A DNA stretch of 64,000 bases, from assembly GCA_963788965.1 (NCBI GenBank), contig CAWBIK010000005.1, positions 1,984,001 through 2,048,000 of the forward strand, given 5' to 3'. The position numbers and the translations under genes were made by a program. The notes below the pieces were generated by a model. It was not told the DNA's origin. It did no database searches and was given only the letters and a program-made list of their open reading frames with translations. Below are positions 10,141 to 20,252 of this stretch, piece after piece. The DNA comes from QHXQ01 sp963788965 (GTDB lineage: Bacteria; Acidobacteriota; Blastocatellia; Pyrinomonadales; Pyrinomonadaceae). Positions within the stretch are counted from its first letter, which is position 1, and the number at the start of each line of letters is the position of its first letter.

Positions 10141-11436
10141 ATGAGTTACGTCGGAGAAGCAACAGCACAGACAGACCTGAGCGGCATCGCCCGCCGCGCG
10201 CGGACGGCGGCGCGTGTCTTGGCGACGCTGCCGCTTGCGCGCCGCAATCAAATCCTGCTCGCCGCCGCTGACGAACTTGAACGCAGGCAAACTGAAATAC
10301 TCGCGGCCAACGAACACGACTGCGCGCAGGCCGAGCAAGCGGTCGCAGCGGGGCAGATGTCGCGCGCGCTGTTGGACCGTTTGCGGACCAGCGAGCGCGG
10401 CGTCGCGCAGATGGCCGCGCAGGTGCGCGCCGTCGCCGAGTTGCCCGATCCGCTTGGGCGCACGCTCGCCGTCACGGAGTTGGATTCAGGCATGACGCTC
10501 TACAAGGTGACGTGCCCGCTCGGCGTCGTCGGCATCATCTTCGAGTCGCGCCCCGACGTGATCCCGCAGGTAGCGGCGCTCACGTTGAAGTCGGGCAACG
10601 CCGTGCTGTTGAAAGGCGGGCGCGAAGCAGCCGCGACGAACGAAGTGCTGGTTGCGATCTGGCACGACGTGCTCGCGCAGTTTCTCGATCTACTGCCGGA
10701 TGCCGTTAGCCTGTTGCACTCGCGCGAAGACGTGGGCCGTATGCTCGCGCTCGATGCGGAGATCGATCTGATCATCCCGCGTGGCTCGCAAGAGTTCGTG
10801 CGCCACATCGCCGCCAATAGCCGCATCCCCGTGCTTGGGCACGGCAAGGGCCTCTGTCACGTCTACGTTGATCGCGCGGCCGATCTGACGATGGCGCAAG
10901 AGATCGCCTTCGACGCGAAGGTGCAATATCCGGCCGCTTGCAACTCGATGGAGACGTTGCTGGTCCACGAAGAAGTAGCGCCGCATTTTCTGCCGCAGAT
11001 GATCGCGCGCTACGTCGCGGCCGGCGTCGAAGTACGCGGCTGCCCGCGCACGGTCGCGTTAAGTCAAGCGGCAGATGTTAGCGCCGCGACGGACGAAGAC
11101 TGGGCGACGGAGTATAGCGATCTTGTCATCTCGATCAAGGTCGTCGCCAGCGCAGACGATGCCATCGCGCACATCGCGCGCTACGGCTCAAGCCACACCG
11201 AAGCCATCGTGACGACGGACGCGCAACTGGCGGCGCGCTTCCTCGAAGTGGTGGACGCGGCGGGCGTCTATCACAACGCCTCGACGCGCTTCGCCGACGG
11301 CTTTCGCTACGGCCTCGGCGCGGAACTCGGCATCAGCACCGGCAAACTCCACGCGCGCGGCCCCGTCGGCCTCGAAGGTCTGACGACCTACAAATATAAA
11401 CTCTTCGGCGACGGTCAGACGGTAGGAAAGAAATGA
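10141..11436 (+). CDS. proA: Gamma-glutamyl phosphate reductase
   Basis: Second step of proline synthesis: NADPH reduction of gamma-glutamyl phosphate to the semialdehyde, which cyclises. 431 residues, intact. An aldehyde-dehydrogenase-fold protein with the family landmarks CPLGVVGIIFESRPDVIPQ (about residues 125-143), LKSGNAVLLKGGREA and the catalytic cysteine in YPAACNSMETLLVHE (near 265). The C-terminal RGPVGLEGLTTYKYKLFG is typical of ProA. It forms an operon with proB; the following lysC is separated by a 143-base gap containing a palindrome. Confidence 0.95.
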   Translation: MSYVGEATAQTDLSGIARRARTAARVLATLPLARRNQILLAAADELERRQTEILAANEHDCAQAEQAVAAGQMSRALLDRLRTSERGVAQMAAQVRAVAELPDPLGRTLAVTELDSGMTLYKVTCPLGVVGIIFESRPDVIPQVAALTLKSGNAVLLKGGREAAATNEVLVAIWHDVLAQFLDLLPDAVSLLHSREDVGRMLALDAEIDLIIPRGSQEFVRHIAANSRIPVLGHGKGLCHVYVDRAADLTMAQEIAFDAKVQYPAACNSMETLLVHEEVAPHFLPQMIARYVAAGVEVRGCPRTVALSQAADVSAATDEDWATEYSDLVISIKVVASADDAIAHIARYGSSHTEAIVTTDAQLAARFLEVVDAAGVYHNASTRFADGFRYGLGAELGISTGKLHARGPVGLEGLTTYKYKLFGDGQTVGKK

Positions 11437-11499
11437 TGCACGATGAACGATGAATGAAAAGCAGGCTATCATTATTCATCAGTCATCGTTCATCATTGA
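11432..11499. repeat. Palindrome after proA (GATGAACGATGA type)
   Basis: gatgaacgatga (11442-11453) pairs exactly with tcatcgttcatc (11483-11494); the flanks extend the pairing imperfectly from about 11432. The 5' arm overlaps the proA stop. It may terminate the proBA message, although there is no clear T run. Confidence 0.6.
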
Positions 11500-11579
11500 G
11501 CTGATGCCAGGTGCATTGATCGCAAGCGCGTGTTTGATGTACGGTCGGCCACGCTTCATAATCAAGCTAACAAAAAGTG

Positions 11580-13038
11580 ATGAGCGAAAAATTACAGGTG
11601 ATGAAATTCGGCGGCACGTCGGTCGGCGATGCGGCGTGCATCCGGCGGGCGGCGGAGATCGTCGCGGCGGCGGCGCGCGCCGGTCGTGTGGTCGCGGTCG
11701 TCTCGGCGATGAGCGGCGTGACGAACCGTCTGATCGAGGCGGCGCAGCGCGCGGCCACGGGCGACGAAGCAAGCGCGGCCCAACTCGCAGACGCGTTGCG
11801 CGCGCAACACTTCGCGGCGATTGAAACGCTCGTCGCCGATGCCGAACGACGCGCGCCGTTGTTGGCGGAGACTGAGCGCATCGTTGACGATGCGTTCAGC
11901 CTGTGTCGCGGCACGGCGCTGCTGCGCGAGTTGACGCCGCGTGCGCTCGATGCGATCTCAAGCATGGGCGAGCGGCTGTCTGCGCGTCTGCTGGCGGCGG
12001 CGCTCAGGGAGATGAACGTCGCGGGCGTGAGCGTTGACGCGACCGATGTTGTCGTCACGACCGACGAGCACGGACAATCCGAACCGTTGATGCCGGAGAC
12101 GCGCGCGCGGGCGCAAGAGCATTTGCTGCCGCTGATCAATGCAGGCCAAGTGCCGGTCGTGACGGGCTTCATGGGCGCAACGAGTAACGGCACGTTGACG
12201 ACGTTGGGGCGCGGCGGGTCTGATTACTCGGCCACGATCCTCGGCGCGGCGCTCGACGCCGCATGAAGTCGTGATCTGGACGGACGTGGACGGCGTGTTG
12301 ACCGCCGACCCGCGCCTTGTGCCCGACGCCTGCATGCTCCGCGAAATCTCTTATGCGGAAGCGGCCGAGTTGGCTTACTTCGGCGCGAAGGTCTTGCACC
12401 CGAAGACGCTCAGACCCGTGGCCGACGCGGGCATCCCGGTCTGGATTCGCAACAGCTTCGCGCCCTTGAAGCCCGGCACGAAGATCACGCGCGAGGGACG
12501 ACCGACGGAGAATTGCGTGAAGGCGATCACGGCCGCCGGGCACGTCAGTTTGATCACGGTGGGCGGGCGCGGCATGGTCGGGCGCGTCGGCATCGCGGCT
12601 AAGACGTTCGCGGCGGTCGCGGGCGTGCGCGCCAACGTCCTCTTTATCACGCAGTCGTCGTCGCAAAACGACATCTGCTTCATTGTCGAGACGGCAGACG
12701 CCGAACGCACGACGAAAGCGTTGCGGCAAGCGTTCGTGGCCGATCTTGAACATCATACGGTCGAGCACATCACGTTAAACTCGGACGTGGCGGTCGTGGC
12801 CGTGATTGGCGAGAAGATGCGCGGCACGCCGGGCCTCGCGGGGCGCGTGTTCGGCGCGATTGGCGCACAGGGGATCAACATCATCGCTATCGCGCAAGGC
12901 TCGTCGGAGTTCAACGTCTCGTTCGTGGTCGAGGGGGGCGCGATGCAGACGGCGGTTGCCGCCATCCATAACGAGTTTCATTTGAACCGGCGCGCGTCCC
13001 GCTTCGACGCGGCGGAGAGCATCTTTGCGCGAGTCTGA
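11580..13038 (+). CDS. lysC: Aspartate kinase with two ACT domains, one frameshift
   Basis: Phosphorylates aspartate, the entry step to lysine, threonine and methionine. The kinase motif is KFGGTSVGDAACI at the start, followed by VVSAMSGVTNRLIEAA, and ALDAI-SSMGERLSARL near residue 125. After the shift comes VIWTDVDGVLTADPRLVPDA, then two C-terminal ACT repeats (ITVGGRGMVGRVGIAAKTF and VAVVAVIGEKMRGTPGLAGRVF). About 486 residues; there is no homoserine dehydrogenase domain. The break at 12258-12263 is one extra base inside the A-D/H-E-V segment; the frame resumes at once and no conserved part is lost. The stop lies one base before thrC, so the threonine genes are co-transcribed and feedback control through ACT is expected. 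Confidence 0.92.
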
Positions 13039-13039
13039 C

Positions 13040-14329
13040 ATGCTGGCTGAACAGACCGACACGCGCGCGGCGCAACGTTGCATCGAGCATGCTTGCGGCG
13101 CGCTCTACGATCTCAACGAGCGTTTATACGTCTGCCCGCGTTGCGGCGGGCTGCTTGAGATCACACAACAACGCGCGGTCGCATTTGACGCGGCGACGTT
13201 GCGCGACGTGTGGACCACGCGGCTCACGTCGTTCGACGCGCGCGACCGCAGCGGTGTGTGGCGTTACCGCGAGTTGTTGCCGTTCGCCGCAGACGCGCCG
13301 GTCGTCTCGCTCGCCGAAGGCAACACGCCGCTCTACGATGCGCCGCGCGCGACCCGTTACTGCGAACTGCGGCACATGCTGCAACTCAAACATCAAGGTT
13401 GCAATCCGACCGGCTCGTTCAAAGACACGGGCATGACCGCGGCCGTGACGCAGGCGCTTGTGCTTGGCGCGCGCATCGCGGTCTGCGCGAGCACGGGCAA
13501 CACGTCTGCGAGTCTGGCCGCGTATGCGGCACGTGCGGGCTTGCGTTGCGCGATCCTTGTGCCGCGCGGGCAGGTGAGCAGCGGGAAGCTGGCGCAGAGT
13601 CTCGACTATGGCGCGGCCGTGTTGGAACTCGACGGCAACTTCGACGATTGTATGCGCGTCGTGCGCGAGTTGGCGGAAGACGAGTCGGTCTATCTCGTCA
13701 ATTCGATCAACCCGTTTCGCATCGAGGGACAGAAGACGGTGGCGTTCGAGTTGGCGCAACAGTTGGGTTGGCGCATGCCCGATCACGTCGTCGTGCCGGG
13801 CGGCAACTTGGGCAACAGTTCCGCGCTCGGCAAAGGCTTCGCGGAGTTGTTCGAGTTGGGCGTGATTGATCGTCTGCCGAAGTTGTCGGTCGTGCAAGCC
13901 GAGGGCGCGGCCCCGTTCGCGCGTATGTTTGAGAGTGTTGCTGATCAGTCGTCATCTCATGAACACGATCAGCCGATGACATTAGCGCCCGTCAAACATC
14001 CGCAGACGTTGGCCACGGCGATCAAGATTGGTGCGCCCGTGTCGTGGCAGAAGGCGCTGCGCGCGGTCGAGCAGACGGGCGGGCGCGTGCTCAGTGTAAG
14101 CGAACAGGAGATCGCCGACGCTAAAGCTGTCATCGGCCGCGACGGCATCGGTTGTGAGCCTGCTTCGGCCACGACCGTCGCAGGGATCAAACGAATGGTT
14201 GCGCAAGGCGAGATCGGGCGCGACGAGTCGGTTGTGGCCGTGTTGACGGGGCACGTCTTGAAGGACGTTGATTATGTCATCAACTATCACGGCGACGCGC
14301 TCTATAGTTACGACGGCGCGCATGGATGA
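13040..14329 (+). CDS. thrC: Threonine synthase
   Basis: PLP enzyme converting O-phosphohomoserine to threonine. Start taken at 13040, one base after the lysC stop; a TTG at 13025 in frame would overlap lysC. About 429 residues, intact. The N-terminus has a rubredoxin-like pair LYVCPRCGGLLE (about residue 30), seen in many bacterial ThrC of this class. The PLP lysine is in NPTGSFKDTGMTAAV (near 130), the phosphate-binding loop is ASTGNTSASLAAYAA and PGGNLGNSSALGKGF (near 253). Lies between lysC and thrB in one operon. Confidence 0.94.
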   Translation: MLAEQTDTRAAQRCIEHACGALYDLNERLYVCPRCGGLLEITQQRAVAFDAATLRDVWTTRLTSFDARDRSGVWRYRELLPFAADAPVVSLAEGNTPLYDAPRATRYCELRHMLQLKHQGCNPTGSFKDTGMTAAVTQALVLGARIAVCASTGNTSASLAAYAARAGLRCAILVPRGQVSSGKLAQSLDYGAAVLELDGNFDDCMRVVRELAEDESVYLVNSINPFRIEGQKTVAFELAQQLGWRMPDHVVVPGGNLGNSSALGKGFAELFELGVIDRLPKLSVVQAEGAAPFARMFESVADQSSSHEHDQPMTLAPVKHPQTLATAIKIGAPVSWQKALRAVEQTGGRVLSVSEQEIADAKAVIGRDGIGCEPASATTVAGIKRMVAQGEIGRDESVVAVLTGHVLKDVDYVINYHGDALYSYDGAHG

Positions 14330-14471
14330 GCATAAAGAAGAACGACGCATCAAAGGCACGTATAGCAATCATATCATCCGCGTGCAGGCCCAACGCGCCA
14401 GCATCCTTGCGCACCTCAACCGCGCGCAAGCAGAGGACGCGGCCACGGACGACGGGGAGGCACGTCCCTAA
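14322..14471 (+). CDS. Small hypothetical protein between thrC and thrB
   Basis: 49 residues beginning MDEHKEERRIKGTYSNHIIR. The ATG overlaps the thrC stop by eight bases, and its own stop is three bases before the thrB ATG, so the reading frame fits tightly into the operon. It is hydrophilic and charged, with a predicted helical middle (VQAQRASILAHLNRAQ) and no cysteines or signal peptide. I recognise no family. The close packing argues that it is translated; it could also be a coupling leader for thrB. Confidence 0.5.
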   Translation: MDEHKEERRIKGTYSNHIIRVQAQRASILAHLNRAQAEDAATDDGEARP

Positions 14472-14474
14472 CGC

Positions 14475-15479
14475 ATGAGCAGAGAGGCTGGCATTGCCGT
14501 GCCGGACAAGGTGCAGAACGTGGGGGCGCGGCGTGCCTTCGTCGAGGTGCGCGTGCCCGCGTCCACTTCTAATCTCGGCGCGGGCTTCGACTGCTTCGGC
14601 CTCGCCTTACAACTTTATCTAACAGTGCGCGCCACCTGTATGCCACAGGGCAGCGCGGCGTTTCGTGTGCGTAGTCGTGGCACGACGGCGAGCGCAGAAC
14701 TGCCGTGCGCCGAAGACAACTTGATCGTGCGCGCGATGAAGTACGTGGCCGAGCGCGAAGGGTTGACGCTGCCGCCTGTGCGCGTGGCGGTGCAGAACGA
14801 GATACCTTTGGGCGGCGGGTTGGGCAGCAGCGCGGCGGCCATCGTCAGCGGCATCACGCTCGGCGCGGCGCTCGGCGGCGGCCAGTTATCAACCGAGACT
14901 ATCTTGCGCCATGCGGCGGCGCTCGAAGGGCACGCAGACAACGCGGCCGCGAGCCTGTTGGGCGGGTGGGTGGTGACGGGCACGACCGCAGACGGGCGTG
15001 TGATCGCCGTCAGGCGACGCTGGCCGGCGGACGTGAAGGTGCTCGTCGTGTCGCCGCACATGGAGTTGGCGACAGCTAAGGCGCGCGCGGCCCTGTCGAT
15101 GCAAGTGACGCGCGCCGATGCCGTGCATAACTTGCAGCGTGCGGCCCTGTTCGGCGCGGCGCTCGATGCGGGGCGCTACGATCTGTTGTGGGAGGCGATG
15201 CAGGATCGCTTGCATCAAGAGCCGCGTCAGGCGCTCGTGCCGGGATTGACAGAGGCGTTGGCGTTGCCGCGCCTGCCGGGCCTCGTCGGGCTGGCGTTGA
15301 GCGGCGCGGGGCCGAGCGTGCTGGCGCTGGCGCAAGATAACTTCGAGCAGATCGGCGCGCGCATCGCAAGTTGTTTCGCGCAACACAGGATCGCCACCAC
15401 CATGCGTCTGCTCGCGGTTGACGAAGCGGGGCAACAGGTCAACAAGCATGGACAAGTATTTAATTCAGTGCGGCGTTAA
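14475..15479 (+). CDS. thrB: Homoserine kinase
   Basis: GHMP kinase that phosphorylates homoserine, giving the ThrC substrate. 334 residues, intact. Motif 1 is VRVPASTSNLGAGFDCFGLAL (about residues 26-46). The ATP loop is IPLGGGLGSSAAAIVSG (near 113), and the C-terminal GHMP motif LVGLALSGAGPSVLALA is near 275. Closes the lysC-thrC-thrB cluster. The gene order thrC then thrB reverses the enterobacterial one. It is followed by a 229-base gap before the sugar transport genes. Confidence 0.94.
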   Translation: MSREAGIAVPDKVQNVGARRAFVEVRVPASTSNLGAGFDCFGLALQLYLTVRATCMPQGSAAFRVRSRGTTASAELPCAEDNLIVRAMKYVAEREGLTLPPVRVAVQNEIPLGGGLGSSAAAIVSGITLGAALGGGQLSTETILRHAAALEGHADNAAASLLGGWVVTGTTADGRVIAVRRRWPADVKVLVVSPHMELATAKARAALSMQVTRADAVHNLQRAALFGAALDAGRYDLLWEAMQDRLHQEPRQALVPGLTEALALPRLPGLVGLALSGAGPSVLALAQDNFEQIGARIASCFAQHRIATTMRLLAVDEAGQQVNKHGQVFNSVRR

Positions 15480-15604
15480 TTAAAACTTGCATTAAGCCGA
15501 CAGTTGCAGTAGAAGGCATTAATATCGCATTCGGATTTAAGAGTTAAGTTCGCTGGTTGCAGAGCCGACACGCGCGTTATTTCCCCGTTTTAGGCAAGTC
15601 TTAA

Positions 15605-15620
15605 GGTTAAACGGTTACCC
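15605..15620. promoter_or_regulatory. LacI-type operator-like palindrome 1
   Basis: GGTTAAACGGTTACCC reads as GGGTAACCGTTTAACC on the other strand, with 12 of 16 positions symmetric around a central CG, the form typical of LacI-family operators. It lies 89 bases before the sugar permease gene and resembles the sites at 26405 and 43216. The rest of the 15480-15708 gap shows no gene. Confidence 0.4.
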
Positions 15621-15708
15621 TTCGGCGCTCGTTGGGCGGTTCTATGTCAGGCCGACGCCGCCGCGCGGCCATGGGCTGACGCAGGCGTGTGACCGGGAGA
15701 AGGAGCAG

Positions 15709-16668
15709 ATGAAGAAAGAACTCGGCATATTTATTTTGCTGGTGGTGCTGTGCATCATCGTCTCGATCAAGAACCCGCGTTTTCTGTCGCCCGCCAACTT
15801 GCAGAACACGGCCCGGCTGATCGGTATCTACGGCATCTTCAGCATCGGCCTCGGCATAGTCATCATCACGGGCGGCATCGATCTGTCGGTCGGGTCGGTC
15901 TTCGCGCTCTTGGGCGTGCTGCTGTCGTTGATGCTGACGGCGTGGGGCTGGCCGAGCATCGTCTCGATCATTGCCGTCATCGGCGTCGCTGTTTTGATCG
16001 GTGCGTTCCACGGATTCCTGATCACGAAGGTCCGCATGCAGCCGTTTATCGTCACGCTCTGCGGGCTACTCTTATATCGGGGCCTCGCGCGCTACATCGC
16101 TAACGACGAAACAAAGGGCTTCGGCAGCGGCGAAGGTTTCGAGACGTTACGCAATCTGGCGACGGGCAGCGTCATCGGCATCCCGACGCCGTTCGTGCTG
16201 CTGATCATCATCAGCGTCATCATGTGGATCGTGCTGCATCGTTCGGTCTTCGGGCGTTATCTGTTCGCCGTGGGGCGCAACGAAGTGGCGGCGCATTATT
16301 CGGGTATCAACTCGAAGAAGATCGTGGCAAGCGCGTATATCATCCTCGGCGCGTTGACGGGCATCGCGGGGATCGTCTTAGCCTTTTATACCAACTCGAT
16401 CTCGCCTTCGTCGCACGGGCAGTCGTTCGAGTTGTATGGCATCGCGGCGGCAGTGCTGGGCGGTTGTAGTTTGCGCGGCGGCGAGGGTTCGATCATCGGC
16501 ATCCTGCTCGGCACGGCGCTCTTGCAAGTCTTGCAGAACTTGGTCAACTTGCTGAGCATCCCTTCGTCGCTCAACTTCGCCGTGCTTGGCGCAGTGATCC
16601 TGATCGGTGTGCTGGCGGACCAAATCCTGCAACGCCGCTCGGCGCGCGTGAAGATCAAACCCGCGTAA
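15709..16668 (+). CDS. Sugar ABC transporter permease (RbsC type)
   Basis: Inner-membrane channel of a ribose/galactose-class importer. 319 residues of nearly continuous hydrophobic segments (about eight to ten helices). The family signature IITGGIDLSVGSVFALLGVLLSL is at about residues 51-73, cut in my reading by no stops. GRYLFAVGRNEVAAHYSGI (near 183) and AAAVLGGCSLRGGEGSIIG (near 243) are the conserved cytoplasmic loop and the C-terminal motif. Start has AAGGAG seven to eight bases upstream. The matching binding protein and ATPase are 6 kb downstream (22525 and 23553), beyond the Leloir genes, which points to galactose or arabinose as cargo. Confidence 0.88.
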   Translation: MKKELGIFILLVVLCIIVSIKNPRFLSPANLQNTARLIGIYGIFSIGLGIVIITGGIDLSVGSVFALLGVLLSLMLTAWGWPSIVSIIAVIGVAVLIGAFHGFLITKVRMQPFIVTLCGLLLYRGLARYIANDETKGFGSGEGFETLRNLATGSVIGIPTPFVLLIIISVIMWIVLHRSVFGRYLFAVGRNEVAAHYSGINSKKIVASAYIILGALTGIAGIVLAFYTNSISPSSHGQSFELYGIAAAVLGGCSLRGGEGSIIGILLGTALLQVLQNLVNLLSIPSSLNFAVLGAVILIGVLADQILQRRSARVKIKPA

Positions 16669-16681
16669 AGGACCAAACCAA

Positions 16682-17743
16682 ATGACGACCAACCTCGCAT
16701 CAGCCGATCCGCGCCCGCTGCTCGCCCCGCTGCGCCGGTTGCACGAACTGATCCGCAGCGCGGTGGTCGAAGCCTGCGAGCAGTCGGCGCTGGAAGCGAT
16801 GGCGGCCGTCGCACACGAAGAAGCGGGCGACACGATCTATGCCGTTGATCGCATCAGCGAAGATTTGCTGATCGACTTCTGCGAGCGCGAACTTGCGCCG
16901 GTCGCGCCGCTCGTGCTGATCGCCGAAGGGTTGCATGATGGTCAAGTCGTGCTGCCGCGCGGTGCGCTTGAGACGGATGCCGTGTGGCGCATCATCGTCG
17001 ATCCGATAGACGGCACGCGCGGGTTGATGTACCAGAAACGCAGTGGTTGGATACTGACCGGCGTGGCCCCGAATCGCGGCGCGGAGACGAACCTGAGCGA
17101 CATCGAGTTGGCCTTGCAGACCGAGATTCCGCTCGTCAAACAACATCTATCGGACGTGCTCTGGGCAGTGCGCGGCGAAGTCGCACAAGGCGAACGCGTC
17201 AATCGTCTGACGAATGAACGGACGCCGTTTCATTTGCGCCCGTCGCAAGCGCCGACCATCGCGCACGGCTACGCGCAGGTCGCGCGCTTCTTCCCCGGCG
17301 CGCGCGCGGAACTCGCCGCCATCGACGAAGAGATCGTGTTGGGCGCGCTGGGGCCGGTGCAACCGGGCAAGGCGCATTGCTTTGAAGATCAATACGCATC
17401 AAGCGGCGGTCAACTTTATGAACTGGCGAGCGGGCACGACCGCTTCAGCGCGGACCTGCGCCCGTTGATGGATGCGACCTTGCGCGCGCGCGGCCTCGCG
17501 CTCGGCATCTGTTGCCATCCGTATGATCTGTGTACCGAGTTGATCGCGCGTGCGGCGGGTGTGGTCGTGACCGACCCGACGGGCCAACCTTTGCGCGCAA
17601 CGTTAGCGGTCGAGCCGGACGTGGCGTGGATCGGTTATGCCAACGAACAGATACGCACGCAGATCGAACCGCTGTTGCGCGCGGCGCTGGTGAGCAGAGG
17701 CTTGTGGTCTGACGACGAGTTAGGAACAACGTCCGGTGTATAA
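16682..17743 (+). CDS. Inositol monophosphatase-family phosphatase
   Basis: 353 residues. Metal-dependent phosphatase fold: motif 1 is IIVDPIDGTRGLMY (about residues 103-116), and the C-terminal LCTELIARAAGVVVTDPTGQPL (near 283) corresponds to the second IMPase signature region. The first acidic motif is less regular (LIAEG instead of the usual GEE). No signal peptide, so cytoplasmic. Starts 13 bases after the permease and overlaps the next gene by eight bases, so the two are translationally coupled. Its substrate cannot be read from sequence; a sugar 1-phosphate linked to the neighbouring kinase is an inference. Confidence 0.75.
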   Translation: MTTNLASADPRPLLAPLRRLHELIRSAVVEACEQSALEAMAAVAHEEAGDTIYAVDRISEDLLIDFCERELAPVAPLVLIAEGLHDGQVVLPRGALETDAVWRIIVDPIDGTRGLMYQKRSGWILTGVAPNRGAETNLSDIELALQTEIPLVKQHLSDVLWAVRGEVAQGERVNRLTNERTPFHLRPSQAPTIAHGYAQVARFFPGARAELAAIDEEIVLGALGPVQPGKAHCFEDQYASSGGQLYELASGHDRFSADLRPLMDATLRARGLALGICCHPYDLCTELIARAAGVVVTDPTGQPLRATLAVEPDVAWIGYANEQIRTQIEPLLRAALVSRGLWSDDELGTTSGV

Positions 17744-19208
17744 GATCGCATCCGGCTCAACGCACGATCTGACGGACACGACGAACTTCGTCGCGTTGCT
17801 CGACACGTTGGCCGCAACTTCGCACGGCGCGTTAGCGGGCTTCTTCAACGCAACAGCCGATGTGATCGTCACACGCGCGCCGGGCCGTTTGGACTTGATG
17901 GGCGGCATCGCGGACTACTCCGGCGCGCTCGTCTTGCAACTGCCCATCGCCAACGCCGCGCACGTTGCGCTGCAACGCCACGAGCAGGCGACGCTCCGGC
18001 TCGTTAGTTTGCCGGCCAACCCTGACGAACAACCGCGCCTGTTTGAGATGTCGCTGGCGGGGTTTCGCAACGACGCGGGCGCGATTGATTACAGTGCGGC
18101 CTGTGGGCGTTTCAAGCGCGAACCGCAACACAGTTGGGCGGCTTACGTCGCGGGCGCGTTCCTCGTGTTGATGCGCGAACGCGGTCAAGTCTTCGACACG
18201 GGCGCGTCGTTACTGGTCAGTTCGGCCGTGCCGGAAGGCAAGGGCGTCAGTTCGTCGGCCGCGCTCGAAGTGGCCACGATGCAGGCGCTAACGGCCGCTT
18301 ACGAGATCGACGTGTCGCCGCGCGAGTTGGCGTTCTTGTGCCAGCGCGTCGAGAACCTTGTGGCGGGTGCGCCGTGCGGTGTGATGGATCAGATGACGGC
18401 CGTGTGCGGCGAAGCGGAGCGACTGCTCGCGCTCTTGTGCCAACCCGGCGAGGTGCAGGGGACGGTGCAGTTGCCGGCCGACCTCGCGGTCTGGGGCATC
18501 GATTCGGGCATACGCCATGCGGTCAGCGGCGAAGACTATGGCACAGTCCGCACGGCCGCTTTTATGGGTTATCGCATTATCGCCGATCTGACGGGGTTGC
18601 AAGTGCGCGCGGGCACGCGCACTGGGCACGTCGTCGTTGACGATCCGAAGTGGCACGGCTATCTCGCCAACATCACGCCCACGGAGTTCGAGCAAGTTTA
18701 TGCGGCGCATCTGCCGGCGCGCATGTCGGGCAGCGAGTTCTTGGCACGTTATCAAGGCATCACGGATGCGATCACGTCGGTCAATCCCGCGCGCAAGTAT
18801 CCCGTGCGACAGGCGACGCAGCATCCCATCTGCGAGCACATGCGCGTCAACGCGTTCGCGGCGATGCTTAAAGACTGGCGTGATCTTAGTCAGGCGGAAG
18901 CGTTGGGCGACCTGATGTGCCGGTCGCATAGAAGTTACACAGCCTGCGGGCTTGGTTCGCCGGGCACGGACGAACTGGTCCGGTTGGTGCGTGAAGTGGG
19001 CGCAGCGAGCGGCCTCTATGGCGCGAAGATCACGGGCGGCGGGTCGGGCGGCACAGTGGCCGTGCTTGGTCGCCGCGACGCGGGGGCGGCGGTCGAACAG
19101 GTTGCGGCCGAGTACGTGCGGCGCACAGGGCACAAGCCGTTCATCATCTCTGGTTCATCACCGGGCGCACACGTCTTCGGTCATTTGCGTCTGCGGCACG
19201 AGGCTTAA
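17736..19208 (+). CDS. L-arabinokinase-like GHMP sugar kinase
   Basis: 490 residues, GTG start overlapping the previous gene. The sugar-binding motif reads RAPGRLDLMGGIADYSGA (about residues 47-64), whereas galactokinases have GEHTDYN; this matches the kinase domain of plant arabinokinase ARA1. Further ARA1-like stretches are PEGKGVSSSAALEVA (near 165), the KYPVRQATQHPICEHMRV segment and the tail YGAKITGGGSGGTVAVLG plus GSSPGAHVFGHLR. The canonical galactokinase residues contacting the C6 hydroxyl (Glu-His of GEH) are absent. In context with galE, galM and galT it could phosphorylate L-arabinose, galactose or both. No other galactokinase is in the window. Confidence 0.8.
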   Translation: MYKIASGSTHDLTDTTNFVALLDTLAATSHGALAGFFNATADVIVTRAPGRLDLMGGIADYSGALVLQLPIANAAHVALQRHEQATLRLVSLPANPDEQPRLFEMSLAGFRNDAGAIDYSAACGRFKREPQHSWAAYVAGAFLVLMRERGQVFDTGASLLVSSAVPEGKGVSSSAALEVATMQALTAAYEIDVSPRELAFLCQRVENLVAGAPCGVMDQMTAVCGEAERLLALLCQPGEVQGTVQLPADLAVWGIDSGIRHAVSGEDYGTVRTAAFMGYRIIADLTGLQVRAGTRTGHVVVDDPKWHGYLANITPTEFEQVYAAHLPARMSGSEFLARYQGITDAITSVNPARKYPVRQATQHPICEHMRVNAFAAMLKDWRDLSQAEALGDLMCRSHRSYTACGLGSPGTDELVRLVREVGAASGLYGAKITGGGSGGTVAVLGRRDAGAAVEQVAAEYVRRTGHKPFIISGSSPGAHVFGHLRLRHEA

Positions 19209-19221
19209 CAGTAAAACGATC

Positions 19222-20209
<988 letters not shown>

Positions 20210-20252
20210 CGCGCAAGCGTTCGACGGCCGGCGCGCCACGGAGCTAAACTTT

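Noticed and set aside
14268..14321. Upstream extension of the 49-aa ORF into thrC
   Set aside because: It would overlap thrC by more than 60 bases; the ATG at 14322 gives the usual short overlap.
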